64,000 nt of DNA from JBFGFX01 sp965232455 (lineage in GTDB: Bacteria; Pseudomonadota; Gammaproteobacteria; Steroidobacterales; Woeseiaceae): positions 4,526,001-4,590,000 of the forward strand of contig OZ246981.1 in NCBI GenBank assembly GCA_965232455.1, given 5' to 3'. Below the pieces are notes generated by a model. It searched no databases. It was given only the letters and a program-made list of their open reading frames with translations, and was not told the DNA's origin. Shown here piece after piece: positions 51,931 to 62,100 of this stretch. The number at the start of each line of letters is the position of its first letter. Positions within the stretch are counted from its first letter, which is position 1. The position numbers and the translations under genes are program-made.

Positions 51931-52986
51931 TTAACCGCTCGACCGGCGATCCGTCAGATGCGGCCAGGTATCGCTGAGGCGATAACCCGCCGGCCACGGA
52001 TCCGTCGGATCGAGCGTATGTTGCGATCGCCCGGTCAGCCAGGCACGCCCGGACACGGAAGGGCGAATCGCGGCCTTGCCGCCCAGCGTGAGTTCCTCTT
52101 CGATGCGTCCGAGAAATTCCGAATCGATGATGGAACGGGCGAGCAGCGTGTCGCCGAGCTTCGCCTCGCCTTTCGCATGCAAAACGGCAAGGCGCGCCGA
52201 CAGACCCGTGCCGGTGGGGCTGCGATCCACCTTGCCGGGCCTGACCACCACCGTGTTTTTGCCGATTCTCCGGCCGGCCTCTTCCGTCAAGGGTTTCGTA
52301 AACTGGCAAAAAGAAACGTGAGCGATGTCGTCGTTCGTCGGATGACGGAATCCGAGCTGCTCATTGGCCGCTGCCGTAATTCTTATGCCGGTTTCGCAAA
52401 TGTCCCTCGCTTCGTCCGGTACGATATCGAAGCCGACACTGCGGGCGTCCACAATCACGAACGTGTCGCCGCCGTACGCCGTATCGACGACGAGACTGCC
52501 GATACCCTCGACTTCCAGGTGCGTATCCAGCTTGTCCGCAAACGACGGCAGGTTTTTTACGGTAATCCGCTCCGCCTTCCCGTCGCGACACCGGGCCCGC
52601 ACGTCCACGAGACCGCCCGGCGCCTCCAGTGTGAACCGCGTTTCGGGTTCCTGCATCTCGATGATGCCGGTCTCGAGCAATACCGTTGACACGCAGATCG
52701 AATTCGAGCCGGACATCGGCGGGGTGTCTTCCGGTTCCATGATGATCCAGCCGATCGCCGCGTCGGGATTTATCGCCGGAACCAGCAGGTTTACGTGGCG
52801 AAATACGCCGCCGCGGGGTTCGTTAAGGACAAAATTGCGCAGCGACTGGTCGGTTGCGATCCACTGCGCCTGCTCCCAGACGGTCTTCCCCGGCGGCGGA
52901 TCGATACCGCCGACGATGACGTCGCCGACCTCGCCTTCCGCGTGGCAGCCCACTATCTCGACGGGACGCCCCAGCCCGACGGTCAT
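51931..52986 (-). CDS. Proline-racemase-family protein with Ser/Thr in place of both catalytic Cys
   Basis: The 351-residue protein has the fold and motifs of the proline racemase / hydroxyproline epimerase / dehydratase family: VGCHAEGEVGDVIVGG, NFVLNEPRG, PMSGSNSICVSTVLLETG and VRPGKVDRSPTGTGLSA. The first catalytic Cys is Ser92 (MSGSNS) and the second is Thr258 (SPTGTG). Racemases and epimerases need two Cys, and trans-3-hydroxyproline dehydratases keep Cys then Thr. Ser/Thr is therefore neither, and the reaction is probably a dehydration or other one-base chemistry. Its ATG overlaps the stop of the M24 gene (ATGA), so the two are co-expressed. Confidence 0.9.
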   Translation of the reverse strand: MTVGLGRPVEIVGCHAEGEVGDVIVGGIDPPPGKTVWEQAQWIATDQSLRNFVLNEPRGGVFRHVNLLVPAINPDAAIGWIIMEPEDTPPMSGSNSICVSTVLLETGIIEMQEPETRFTLEAPGGLVDVRARCRDGKAERITVKNLPSFADKLDTHLEVEGIGSLVVDTAYGGDTFVIVDARSVGFDIVPDEARDICETGIRITAAANEQLGFRHPTNDDIAHVSFCQFTKPLTEEAGRRIGKNTVVVRPGKVDRSPTGTGLSARLAVLHAKGEAKLGDTLLARSIIDSEFLGRIEEELTLGGKAAIRPSVSGRAWLTGRSQHTLDPTDPWPAGYRLSDTWPHLTDRRSSG

Positions 52987-54227
52987 GCCGCGGTCTCCGC
53001 CAATTCCGGTGTCGCACCCGGACCAAAGGGGTCGTCGATCGAGTGGCTCGGCTGCGTAAACCATCGGGGTCCTTCATCAGTCATGTAAAAGTGGTCCTCC
53101 AATCGAACGCCGAATTCGCCGTAAAGGCAAAGCATGGGTTCGTTGCTGAAGCACATGCCGACGTCGAGCAGCGTGTCATCGTTGCTGACGAGGTAGGGCC
53201 ATTCGTGAATGTTCAGGCCGATGCCGTGCCCGGTGCGGTGCGGCAACCCCGGAACGGCATAACCCGGTCCGTAGCCTCGCGCCTCCAGAAACCGGCGAGC
53301 TGCGTTGTCGACGTCGCCGCAGCGCACGCCGATTTGTGCCGCGTCAAATGCGGCTGACTGGGCTTCTTTTTCGGCGTTCCAGACCTCGCGATGGCGGGCG
53401 CCGGCTTCGCCGAACACGTAAGAGCGGGTGATGTCCGAATGGTAGTGTTCCACGAGGCAGCCGGTATCGATCAGCACCATATCGCCGTCCGTCAGAGTCT
53501 GAGGGTACGGAACGCCGTGCGGATAGGCGGTTGCTTCACCAAACTGCACGGCGCAAAACGTCGATCCCCGTGGCGAGCCGATGGTTTTGTGCGCCTCGTC
53601 GATGAAGGACGCAAGGTCGGTCGTCGATACGCCCGGCGCAAGTATCGCGGCGGCGCTTTTCTGCACCTCCAGCGTCATGTTCATGGCGGTCTGCATCAGG
53701 TGAATTTCAGCCTGCGATTTTCGTGAGCGGCAGCCGGCGGTAACGGGTCTGGCGTCTACGAACCGATGATCGCTTCCGAGGGCTGCAATCTCGCCAAAAT
53801 GGTGAAACGGCGTTGCTTCGTCAATGCCGATCTTGCCGCGGGAAAGCCCCATCGACCGCAGGACGGCAACGAACAGCCTGAACGGCGATTCGTGTTCCTG
53901 CCAGCAGTTGACGTTGCCGTCCAGCAGCATGTGATGTGAGAAGGTCTGCTGCTCGAAGCCCGGCACGATGAACTCGATGGAACCGTCCGGCGAGAGTATG
54001 GCGCCGCACATTCGTTCCGTCAGCTGCCATTTCGCACCGGTGAAGTAGAAAAGGTTGGTGCCCGCGCTGAGGTAGACGGCGTCGAATCCATGCGTTTGCA
54101 TGAGGGCGCCGGCTTTTTCGATTCGTTTCTCGAATTCGCTAACCGGCAGAGGGTCCGTCGAAACACGGATTCCGGCAAGTCGTTCCAACTCGGCCTCGCC
54201 GGAAGACCCGCCAATCCCATTGGACAT
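52983..54227 (-). CDS. M24-family metallopeptidase (Xaa-Pro dipeptidase/creatinase-like), cytoplasmic
   Basis: The 414-residue protein has no signal peptide. An N-terminal creatinase-like domain (YLSAGTNLFYFTGAKW, SRGKIGIDE) is followed by a pita-bread domain with all five ligands: DTGCLVEHYHSDITR (Asp, Asp), HRTGHGIGLNIHE (His), FSNEPMLCLYG (Glu) and RLEDHF (Glu). It should cleave Xaa-Pro dipeptides or a related N-substituted amino acid. ATG 54227 is preferred over 54242. It is divergent from the canonical proline racemase, and the downstream Ser/Thr racemase-family gene overlaps its stop. Confidence 0.92.
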   Translation of the reverse strand: MSNGIGGSSGEAELERLAGIRVSTDPLPVSEFEKRIEKAGALMQTHGFDAVYLSAGTNLFYFTGAKWQLTERMCGAILSPDGSIEFIVPGFEQQTFSHHMLLDGNVNCWQEHESPFRLFVAVLRSMGLSRGKIGIDEATPFHHFGEIAALGSDHRFVDARPVTAGCRSRKSQAEIHLMQTAMNMTLEVQKSAAAILAPGVSTTDLASFIDEAHKTIGSPRGSTFCAVQFGEATAYPHGVPYPQTLTDGDMVLIDTGCLVEHYHSDITRSYVFGEAGARHREVWNAEKEAQSAAFDAAQIGVRCGDVDNAARRFLEARGYGPGYAVPGLPHRTGHGIGLNIHEWPYLVSNDDTLLDVGMCFSNEPMLCLYGEFGVRLEDHFYMTDEGPRWFTQPSHSIDDPFGPGATPELAETAA

Positions 54228-54262
54228 CGCTTGGCTCCTCAAGAACAGTGAATGACAGAATC

Positions 54263-54277
54263 ATATATAATATATTA
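54263..54277. promoter_or_regulatory. AT-rich palindromic motif in the M24/proline racemase divergent region
   Basis: The region contains ATATATAATATAT (54263-54275), identical to 45388-45400, and includes the perfect 10-bp palindrome TAATATATTA (54268-54277). It lies between two divergent start codons 91 bases apart and is a candidate GntR operator or a shared -10 region. Confidence 0.5.
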
Positions 54278-54318
54278 CTTTCAATGAGTACAATCTTCCC
54301 CCAAAGAGGGTGCCCATA

Positions 54319-55278
54319 TTGAGCGACAGTCCCATTCAGCGGGTCAGCGTGGTTGACTCACACACCGGCGGCGAGCCGACGCGAATTGTCGTCGGCGGAG
54401 GCCCCGAGCTGGGTGGCGGTCGGATGAGCGAAAGGCTGAGTACCCTTCGTGCAGAATACGACTGGTTCCGCTCGGCCGTGGTCAACGAGCCGCGCGGTTC
54501 GGACGTGCTGGTTGGAGGATTGTTGTGTCCGCCGATCAATCGGGACAACGCTGCCGGCGTCCTCTTTTTCAACAACGTGGGCTACCTCGGAATGTGCGGT
54601 CACGGTTCCATTGGTCTGGCAGTGACCCTGTTTCACATGGACCGACTGGATGTCGGGACGCACAGTCTCGAAACACCGGCGGGCGACGTCCTGCTGACTC
54701 TGCACGATCGCAATACCGTGAGCGTCAGCAACGTAGCCAGTTACCGCTACAAACGGGACGTCAGTCTGCACGTCCCGGAGATCGGTGAAGTGCGCGGAGA
54801 TATCGCATGGGGCGGCAACTGGTTTTATCTCGTTTCCGATCACGGCCAGAGTATCGAATACCGAAACGTCGATAGACTTGCCGACTATACCCGGGCCCTT
54901 CTGAGGGAACTAAAGATACAGGGCGTCCGCGGTCCGCAAGGCGAGTTCATTGATCATGTCGAGCTGTTCGGCCCGCCCTCGGATCCGTCCCGAGCAGATA
55001 GCAGGAATTTCGTCATGTGCCCCGGCGGCGCCTATGACCGCTCTCCCTGCGGGACGGGAACGAGCGCCAAGATCGCATGCCTGATCGAAGACGATAAGCT
55101 GTCGCCCGGCGACAAGTGGCGGCAGGAGAGTATTACGCACAGCGTTTTCGAGGCCAGCGCCCAGGTCAGAGAAGAGAGGATTTTTCCAACGATAACCGGA
55201 ACCGCCTACGTCACCGCTGAAGCGTCGCTATACATCGATACCGCAGATCCGTTCCGTCACGGGCTGAACGTCGGCTGA
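54319..55278 (+). CDS. Proline racemase / 4-hydroxyproline 2-epimerase family protein, canonical Cys/Cys type
   Basis: The 319-residue protein has both catalytic Cys: GMCGHGSIG (Cys93) and DRSPCGTGTSA (Cys244), with VDSHTGGEPTRIV and VVNEPRGSDVLVGG at the N-terminus. Two-Cys members interconvert L- and D-proline or trans-4-hydroxy-L-proline and cis-4-hydroxy-D-proline; the residue mix here does not decide between them. The start is taken as TTG 54319, about nine bases after AAAGAGG; GTG 54310 would leave no spacing. It is divergent from the M24 gene and opens a rightward run with DUF885 and gamma-glutamyltransferase genes. Confidence 0.92.
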   Translation: MSDSPIQRVSVVDSHTGGEPTRIVVGGGPELGGGRMSERLSTLRAEYDWFRSAVVNEPRGSDVLVGGLLCPPINRDNAAGVLFFNNVGYLGMCGHGSIGLAVTLFHMDRLDVGTHSLETPAGDVLLTLHDRNTVSVSNVASYRYKRDVSLHVPEIGEVRGDIAWGGNWFYLVSDHGQSIEYRNVDRLADYTRALLRELKIQGVRGPQGEFIDHVELFGPPSDPSRADSRNFVMCPGGAYDRSPCGTGTSAKIACLIEDDKLSPGDKWRQESITHSVFEASAQVREERIFPTITGTAYVTAEASLYIDTADPFRHGLNVG

Positions 55279-55435
55279 AACAACGCCCTGGCGTCGGCTG
55301 GCGCGATCCGCGGCGCCCAGGATATCGTTGTCGCCGGTGCTGCGCCGGCATCCGGTTATCGGACGCGATGGCGGGCGCGCTGCGACTGCAACATCGTTTG
55401 TTCGATCGACAAACAAAGGAAACCGCAATACGGAG

Positions 55436-57253
55436 ATGGATATGACACACAGATTGACACCCGCCTGGAGCCTCCTGGCGCTACTGCTTCTCGCCGCGTG
55501 CGCGCCTTCCGCGACACCTGACGATATCGGCTCCGCCGAACCCGAATCCAGTACCTTGGCAGAGGAGCAGCTCGAGGAGTTGTTTGCGGACGAGTGGAGC
55601 GATCGCCTGCGGCGGGACCCGCTATTTGCCAGCCGGATGGGTGTCGCGGACTACGACGATCAACTTCCCGACGTGTCACCTGCAGCGCAGAAAGCGAACC
55701 TCGATGCCGACCTCGCCTATCTCGACAGACTGCGCCGCATTGACAGGTCGCAGCTGTCGGTTGAGGGTCGGGAAAACGCCGATCTCTTCGAGTTTGTGGT
55801 CGGCCACCGGGCTACGTTGGCGAAATATCGGCAATACCGCATACCCATCCTGAGTGACTCGGGATTCCATATCGGCGTCCAGCGGATGTACGAGTCAATG
55901 ACGTTTTCCGCGCCCGAAGACTACGAGGTGTACCTGAAAAGGCTGCGAGCGCTCGGCCCGTATTTCGATCAGAACATTCAGAACATGCGAACCGGAGTCG
56001 TCGAGGGGTTCACACAACCCAGGGTCATCCTCGAGGGGATCGTGCCGTCGATTGCCGGTCCCATCGTCGAGCGGGCGGCCGAGAGCATTTTTTATACGCC
56101 GTTTCGCCGCATGCCGGCGCACTTCAGCGAGGCGGATGCCGAGCGCCTGCGTGCCGACGCCGAAAGCGTCATCGGTGAGACGGTGCTTCCGGCCTACGAG
56201 CGATTCCTGAATTTTTTCACGGAGGAATACATACCGGGCGCCCGCAATACGCTCGGGGCGTCCGAAATGCCGGACGGCGCGTCCTATTACGAAGACCTGA
56301 CGCGCTTTTACACAACGCTCGACGGCGCGACGCCCGACGCCATCCACGAAATCGGCCTGGGTGAAGTTGCCCGTATTCGCGCCGAAATGGAAGACATCAT
56401 ACGGAGCGTCGAGTTTGACGGTACGTTCGCCGACTTCATCAACTTCCTGCGTACCGACCCACAGTTTTACGTCCAGGATCCGAAGCAGTTGCTGAAGGAG
56501 GCCTCTTACATCGCCAAGAAGGTGGACGGCCAGATGCCCGCGTTTTTCCGGACGCTGCCAAGGCTACCCTACGGGGTGCAGCCGGTGCCCGCCGACATCG
56601 CGCCCAACTACACGACGGGACGATACTGGGGTGCGCCGATCGGTGGGCGCCGCGGCGGCTATTACATGGTAAACACCCATGCACTCGATAAACGTCCGCT
56701 GTATACGCTGGCGGCGCTAACCGTTCACGAGGGAGTGCCGGGGCATCATCACCAGAGCGCGCTGCGACAGGAGATAGAGGGCAGGCCCGAATTCCGGCGT
56801 GCGTTTTACCCGCATGCGTTCGGGGAGGGATGGGGTCTGTATACCGAGAAACTGGCCATTGAAATGGATATCTACGAAACACCGTACGATCACTTCGGCC
56901 GTCTCAGCTACGAAATGTGGCGAGCCGTCCGGCTGGTGGTCGACACGGGCATGCACGCCAAAGGGTGGAGTCGGGAACGGGCACAGGATTATCTCGCCGC
57001 TAATTCCGCCCTGTCGCTGCACAACGTGCGCACCGAAATCGATCGCTACATCTCCTGGCCCGGTCAGGCGCTCGCTTACAAAATGGGGGAGCTGAAAATT
57101 CTCGAACTCCGCGCTCGCGCCGAACAGGAGCTGGGCTCGACGTTCGATATCCGGGATTTCCACGACGCCATCCTGATGACCGGCGGTGTGCCGTTGGACA
57201 TGCTGGAAGCGGAAATAGATCGGTTCATTGAGGAAGTGCAAACCAGCGACTAA
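55436..57253 (+). CDS. DUF885-family lipoprotein, putative metallopeptidase
   Basis: The 605-residue protein has a lipoprotein signal (TPAWSLLALLLLAAC) and the complete DUF885 pattern: HIGVQRMYESMTF, EYIPGARNTLGAS, YYMVNTHALDKRP, the metal site TVHEGVPGHHHQ, FGEGWGLYTEKLA and HAKGWSRERAQDYLAANSAL. The His-Glu-x3-Gly-His core with the downstream Glu resembles zinc peptidases, and distant relatives are bacterial carboxypeptidase-like enzymes. Compared with the first DUF885 protein (38687-40405) all key residues are intact. ATG codons at 55436 and 55442 are possible. It is followed by the gamma-glutamyltransferase gene after 53 bases. Confidence 0.92.
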   Translation: MDMTHRLTPAWSLLALLLLAACAPSATPDDIGSAEPESSTLAEEQLEELFADEWSDRLRRDPLFASRMGVADYDDQLPDVSPAAQKANLDADLAYLDRLRRIDRSQLSVEGRENADLFEFVVGHRATLAKYRQYRIPILSDSGFHIGVQRMYESMTFSAPEDYEVYLKRLRALGPYFDQNIQNMRTGVVEGFTQPRVILEGIVPSIAGPIVERAAESIFYTPFRRMPAHFSEADAERLRADAESVIGETVLPAYERFLNFFTEEYIPGARNTLGASEMPDGASYYEDLTRFYTTLDGATPDAIHEIGLGEVARIRAEMEDIIRSVEFDGTFADFINFLRTDPQFYVQDPKQLLKEASYIAKKVDGQMPAFFRTLPRLPYGVQPVPADIAPNYTTGRYWGAPIGGRRGGYYMVNTHALDKRPLYTLAALTVHEGVPGHHHQSALRQEIEGRPEFRRAFYPHAFGEGWGLYTEKLAIEMDIYETPYDHFGRLSYEMWRAVRLVVDTGMHAKGWSRERAQDYLAANSALSLHNVRTEIDRYISWPGQALAYKMGELKILELRARAEQELGSTFDIRDFHDAILMTGGVPLDMLEAEIDRFIEEVQTSD

Positions 57254-57306
57254 AGGATTGGCAAGAGTGCTGCTGGATCGACCGAGATACGACAGGAAAA
57301 CAGCGA

Positions 57307-59049
57307 ATGATAATCCGACAAACTATTTCAAGCTCACTGATCGCGGTGATTTGTCTGTACATCGCAGGTGCGGCTTACGCACAACGCGCCGAGCAAGGAC
57401 CAAAAGCGGTTGCAACGGCGCCCGAGGCAATGGCCTCCTCGTCTCACCCGCGCGTGACCCGGGAAATTCTCGAGGTGCTTCGCGACGGCGGCAATGCGGT
57501 CGACGCGATGTTGACGGCGATTCCCCTGCAGCACGTCATCGAACCGCAGATGTCCACCTTGGCCGGCGGCATGGGCGGCCTGATCTACTGGGCGGAGACG
57601 GGTGAACTGATCTATCTCGATGCCGAGCTCGATCACACCGCCAACGCGCCCGCCGCGCGTTCCATGGCGCGCCCGGAGAGCGTCGGCATCACCTCCGGAA
57701 AGAGAATCGGCGTCCCCGGCACGGTGCCCGGTCTCGCGGCGGCGGCAGAGCGCTACGGGACGCGGTCCTGGCAAGAGTATTTCGGGCCGGCTATCGAGGC
57801 GGCGGACGATGGTTTCACGATGTACTCGTTCCTTTACGGCGAGATGTATGACGCTTCCGAGCGCCTGGGCGCGCACCCGGCGTCGCGCGCCAAGTGGATG
57901 CCAAACGGGTTTCTTCGGCCGGTCGGCGATCGGGTCCGGCAACCCGTGCTGGCGGCAACGCTGCGCCGGCTCGCCAAAGAAGGTCCCGAATACTTCACGG
58001 AGGGTGAGTGGGCCGAGCACTTCGTCAACGAGGTCAATCGAACGGGCGGCGAGATAACGCTGGCGGAACTTGCGGGCTACGAAGTCCGCTGGGTTGAGCC
58101 TGTGCGGTTCGACTATCTTGGGCACCGGATGGCCGGCGCGCCGCCGGCGTCGACGGCCGGCGTTTTGAACGGCATGATTTTCAACATACTGGAACAGTCG
58201 GATCTCAGGGCGATGGGTCACTACACGGCGTCCGCCGACAGCCTGTATCTCATTCGGAAGGCCTACGAGCAGGCGGAGACGTTCACGACGAGCTTTATCG
58301 GCGACCCCAATACGATGGACGTCCCCGTTGACGCGCTGCTGTCAAAAGAATTCGGCCGCCAGCTGGCGGCCCTTATCGACGGCAGCAGCGTAAAACTCGA
58401 AACGCACGATCGTGTTGCCGCCGTCGGCGCTTCCCGGACAGGCGCTCTTCCCGCGGGGGCGCCGCCTATAAAGGAGTCGTACGCTCCCGTCAGCAACAAG
58501 CCGCAGGTTTTTTCCGACACGAATCATCTGGTCATCGTCGACGAAGACGGCAACTGGGTCTCGATGACGCATACGGTTTACGGCGACACGTTCGGTACCG
58601 GCCTGGTCGTCGACGGCGTAGGCGTCAATTCCGGCAATACGTTTCCGGGCTCTGGGCTTGGCAGCGGCCGTCGCGTCATAACGCCGTTCCCGGCATTGAT
58701 GGTCCTCGAGGACAGCGGCGAACCCTGGCTCGCGCTGGGTTCGCCCGGTTTGTCGTCGCGCGCGGTAGCGCTCACCCTGATCAATATGCTGGGCTATGGC
58801 ATGTCCCCCTATGACGCCGTCGACGCACCGCGGTTTCAGGGCTACGGCCGTTACGACAAGCTGCAGGTCGAATCGCGGATTCCGCAGAACGTCCTCGACG
58901 GGCTGGAGGCGCGGGGTGTGCAGATCCAGCTGAGCGCGCCGTACAACTGGCACATGGGGTCGATCCAGCTCGTTTCGAGGGACCCGGAAAGCGGCGATCT
59001 GACCGGGGTTGCCGACCCGCGACGGGCGGGTTACGTCGCCGGCTATTGA
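57307..59049 (+). CDS. ggt: Gamma-glutamyltransferase family protein, exported
   Basis: The 580-residue protein has a signal peptide (SLIAVICLYIAGAAYAQ) and the Ntn-hydrolase layout of gamma-glutamyltransferases: HPRVTREILEVLRDGGNAVDAMLTA, STLAGGMGGLIYW, then the self-cleavage Thr405 in SDTNHLVIVDEDGNWVSMTHT, and GSGLGSGRRVITPFPALMVLEDSGEPWLALGSPGLSSRA. Periplasmic members transfer or hydrolyse gamma-glutamyl groups; some act on other amides. Asn406 follows the catalytic Thr where most enzymes have Thr or Ser-His, so the specificity may differ. It lies between the DUF885 and PD40-PHP-cyclophilin genes. Confidence 0.92.
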   Translation: MIIRQTISSSLIAVICLYIAGAAYAQRAEQGPKAVATAPEAMASSSHPRVTREILEVLRDGGNAVDAMLTAIPLQHVIEPQMSTLAGGMGGLIYWAETGELIYLDAELDHTANAPAARSMARPESVGITSGKRIGVPGTVPGLAAAAERYGTRSWQEYFGPAIEAADDGFTMYSFLYGEMYDASERLGAHPASRAKWMPNGFLRPVGDRVRQPVLAATLRRLAKEGPEYFTEGEWAEHFVNEVNRTGGEITLAELAGYEVRWVEPVRFDYLGHRMAGAPPASTAGVLNGMIFNILEQSDLRAMGHYTASADSLYLIRKAYEQAETFTTSFIGDPNTMDVPVDALLSKEFGRQLAALIDGSSVKLETHDRVAAVGASRTGALPAGAPPIKESYAPVSNKPQVFSDTNHLVIVDEDGNWVSMTHTVYGDTFGTGLVVDGVGVNSGNTFPGSGLGSGRRVITPFPALMVLEDSGEPWLALGSPGLSSRAVALTLINMLGYGMSPYDAVDAPRFQGYGRYDKLQVESRIPQNVLDGLEARGVQIQLSAPYNWHMGSIQLVSRDPESGDLTGVADPRRAGYVAGY

Positions 59050-59129
59050 GGCAGGCGCCCGACTGCCCGTGATGGCAAATACCGAAGTCCCTTACAGACG
59101 ATACGAGTGACCGCAAGCGAGATACCGAC

Positions 59130-62100
59130 ATGACGTTGAGAACCTTCACCGCGAGCGTGATTGGGTTGTGCAGTCTGCTGCTCAGTTATGCGGCATCGGC
59201 TCAAACGCGCGTCGACTTTCATTTGCTGCCCGCGGTATCCACCGGTCCGCTGGACCCGGACTGGAGTCCGGACGGCCGGACACTGGTTTACGCCGCTCGT
59301 GGAGACATCTGGAAGATACCCGTCGAAGGCGGTGCAGCCGTTGCACTGACCCGGGGTCCGGCCTACTACTCGGAACCCGCGTTCAGCCCGGACGGGCGCA
59401 AAGTTGCGCTTACCATCGATCTCGACGGCAATCTCGAGATCGGAATCGTGGACGCTGAAGGCGGGGAGGTAGAGCGCCTGACAACGAACGCGGAACTGGA
59501 TTTTGCGCCCGCCTGGAGTGCCGATGGCGAAAACCTGTTTTTCGTCAGCCGCCGTCATGGTGACCTGGACATACTGCGCCTCGACCTGACTACGCGACGG
59601 ATTTCGGACGTCGTCACCGGCAAGGGCAACCAGTACCAGCCAGCCGTCTCACCCGACAACAAGTCACTTGTCTACGTGGCTCCGGTAGAAAACCGCGGCG
59701 GGTCCGGCGGCATCTGGATAATGCCGCTCCCCGGCGGAGAGCCGGCCTTGGCGCACTACGAAGAGTCGAGCTATCGCCTCAAGCCGCAGTGGTCCGCCGA
59801 CGGCAGATCGCTGATTTACGACAGTGACGCTGCCGGATCGAACGACGTCGCCATCGTGCCGGCGAACGGCGGTGATCGGGTCAGGCTGACCCAGGCGCCG
59901 GCGGGAGAGTTCGATCCCGCCGTCAGCCCGGACGGAACGCGCATTGCGTTCGTATCGAATCACGACGGCCCAACACGCCTGTATACGATGTCGTCCGCCG
60001 GTGGGGCAAAAAGCGCCTGGGCGCCCGTTTCCATAGAATCGCGAACGCCGCGATTCCGGACAGGTACGGTTCGCGGTCGGATTCTGGATACCGACGACGC
60101 TGTTATTCCCGGGAGACTGATGGTCAGTGCGAGCGATGGCCGGGCCTATACGGAGGAAGGTGGCTTTCATCGAATCGTCCCCGCCACGCGCACGCACTAT
60201 CAGCACAGCATGGGCAGGTTCGAGATCGAAGTTCCCGCCGGGGCCCTGACGCTCAGGGCAATGCGCGGCTTCGAGTTCGAGCCGGCATCGGCAACGCTCG
60301 ACGTTCCCGAAGGGGGCGTCATCGACGTCGATCTGAAATTGCGCCGTATCGACGAGCCTCGCTCGCGTGGCTGGTACCCGGGCGACATGCACGTTCACGA
60401 TTTACACGAAGGGCGTTACGGATTGACGCACGAGGATTTTTTCAACCAGCTCAAAGCGGACGACGTCGGCGTTGCCAACGCGCTGATTCACATGGACGGC
60501 ACCAAGATAATGGGTCGCTGGGACGATCTGACGGGCAAGCCCAGCCCATTATCCGACGGCCGTACGATCCTGCGCTATTCGCAGGAATTCCGCGGCGCCT
60601 TCGGACATATTGGCCTGGTGGGCATCAGCGAGTTCATCATGCCGATGATTGCCGGCGCGCCCAGCACGCCCTTCGCTTACGACTCGCTTGGCGTAGTGCA
60701 TGCGGACGGGGCGCGCGAACAGGGCGGTATCGCCGGTTTCGTGCACCCGTACAACAACGTCGTCAATACGCCGGAGGACGCCGGCAACTCGGCTATTCCG
60801 GTGCTCGCCGCGCTGGGCAAGGGCGATTTTTACGACGTCGTGTCGGTGGCTTCGCTGGAACCCGACTCCACTGCCATGTACTACAGGCTTCTGAACAGCG
60901 GCGTTCGGCTCGCCGCCACGGGTGGAACCGACAACTTTTCCGACGTCTGGTACGACCCCTCGGGCGGGGCGGCGCGGACCTACGCGCGTTTGGACAGTGG
61001 CGACGCGTTTGGTTTTTCGACGTGGCTCTCGGCAGTGAAACGCGGAAGAACGTTTGCCAGCAGTGGCCCGCTTCTGTTCCTGTCGGTAGACGGAAAGCAA
61101 CCGGGTGACGAGATTCTTATCGGCAAGAATCAGCCGACAACGCTGGCCGTCAGACTCGATGTCCGCTCCATCGCACCGCTGGACGAGATCGAGATCGTTG
61201 CGAACGGTGAGGTTGTCGCGAGCTGGGACGCATTGGGTGGCGGGCCTCGCTGGCAGCTGGAAACGACGATCGATCTTCCGGCCGGCGGTTGGGTTACGGC
61301 GCGTGCGGTTGGACCCGCAAGCCGCTACGTTGGGGACGCGTTTGCCTTCGCACAGACGTCGCCCGTTTATGTCGTGCCCGACGGGAAGCCGTTTTCGTCC
61401 GCGGCGGACGCAAAGTTTTTGCTGCGGTCCATTGACGAACTCTGGCGGCGGGTGACGGCGCGAGATGCGTGGTTTACCAAGGAGCAGGAAACCCGGTATC
61501 GGAATTACGTCGAAAAGGCGCAGCGCTATTACCGAAACGTCCTCCTCGGGCATCCGCAGGACGAGGCGTTCCAGACCCGCGCGCCCGAAACGTTTGGCGT
61601 CACCCTGCAAACGAGCAAAGGACCGATTGCGGTGGAGCTGCGCAGAAGCTGGTCACCGCAGGGGGTCGACCGGTTCTACAACTTGGTGCGTAACGGTTAT
61701 TACGATGACTCACGCGTCTTCCGGGTTCGCGACAGGGATTTCGTTCAGTTCGGCATTCACGGCGTTCCCGCAATCGCGCAGGCCTGGAGACATCGGCGTA
61801 TCCCCGACGATCCGGTAGTGAAGAGCAATAAGCGTGGCACGATAGCGTTCGCGATGGGAACGGAACCCGGCGACCGGACCACGCAGATTTACATCAACCT
61901 GAAGGACAAGCCCGAACTCGACGGGATGGGCTTTTCGGTGATGGGCGAAGTCGTCAGCGGAATGGAGGTCGCCGACGCGCTCTATTCCGGCTACGGCGAG
62001 TCCGCCGCCGGGGGTATTCGCGGCGGCAAACAGGACGTCGCCTTCGAGGGCGGGAATGCATTCTTCGACAGGAATTTTCCGCTGCTCGATCGGATCGTCG

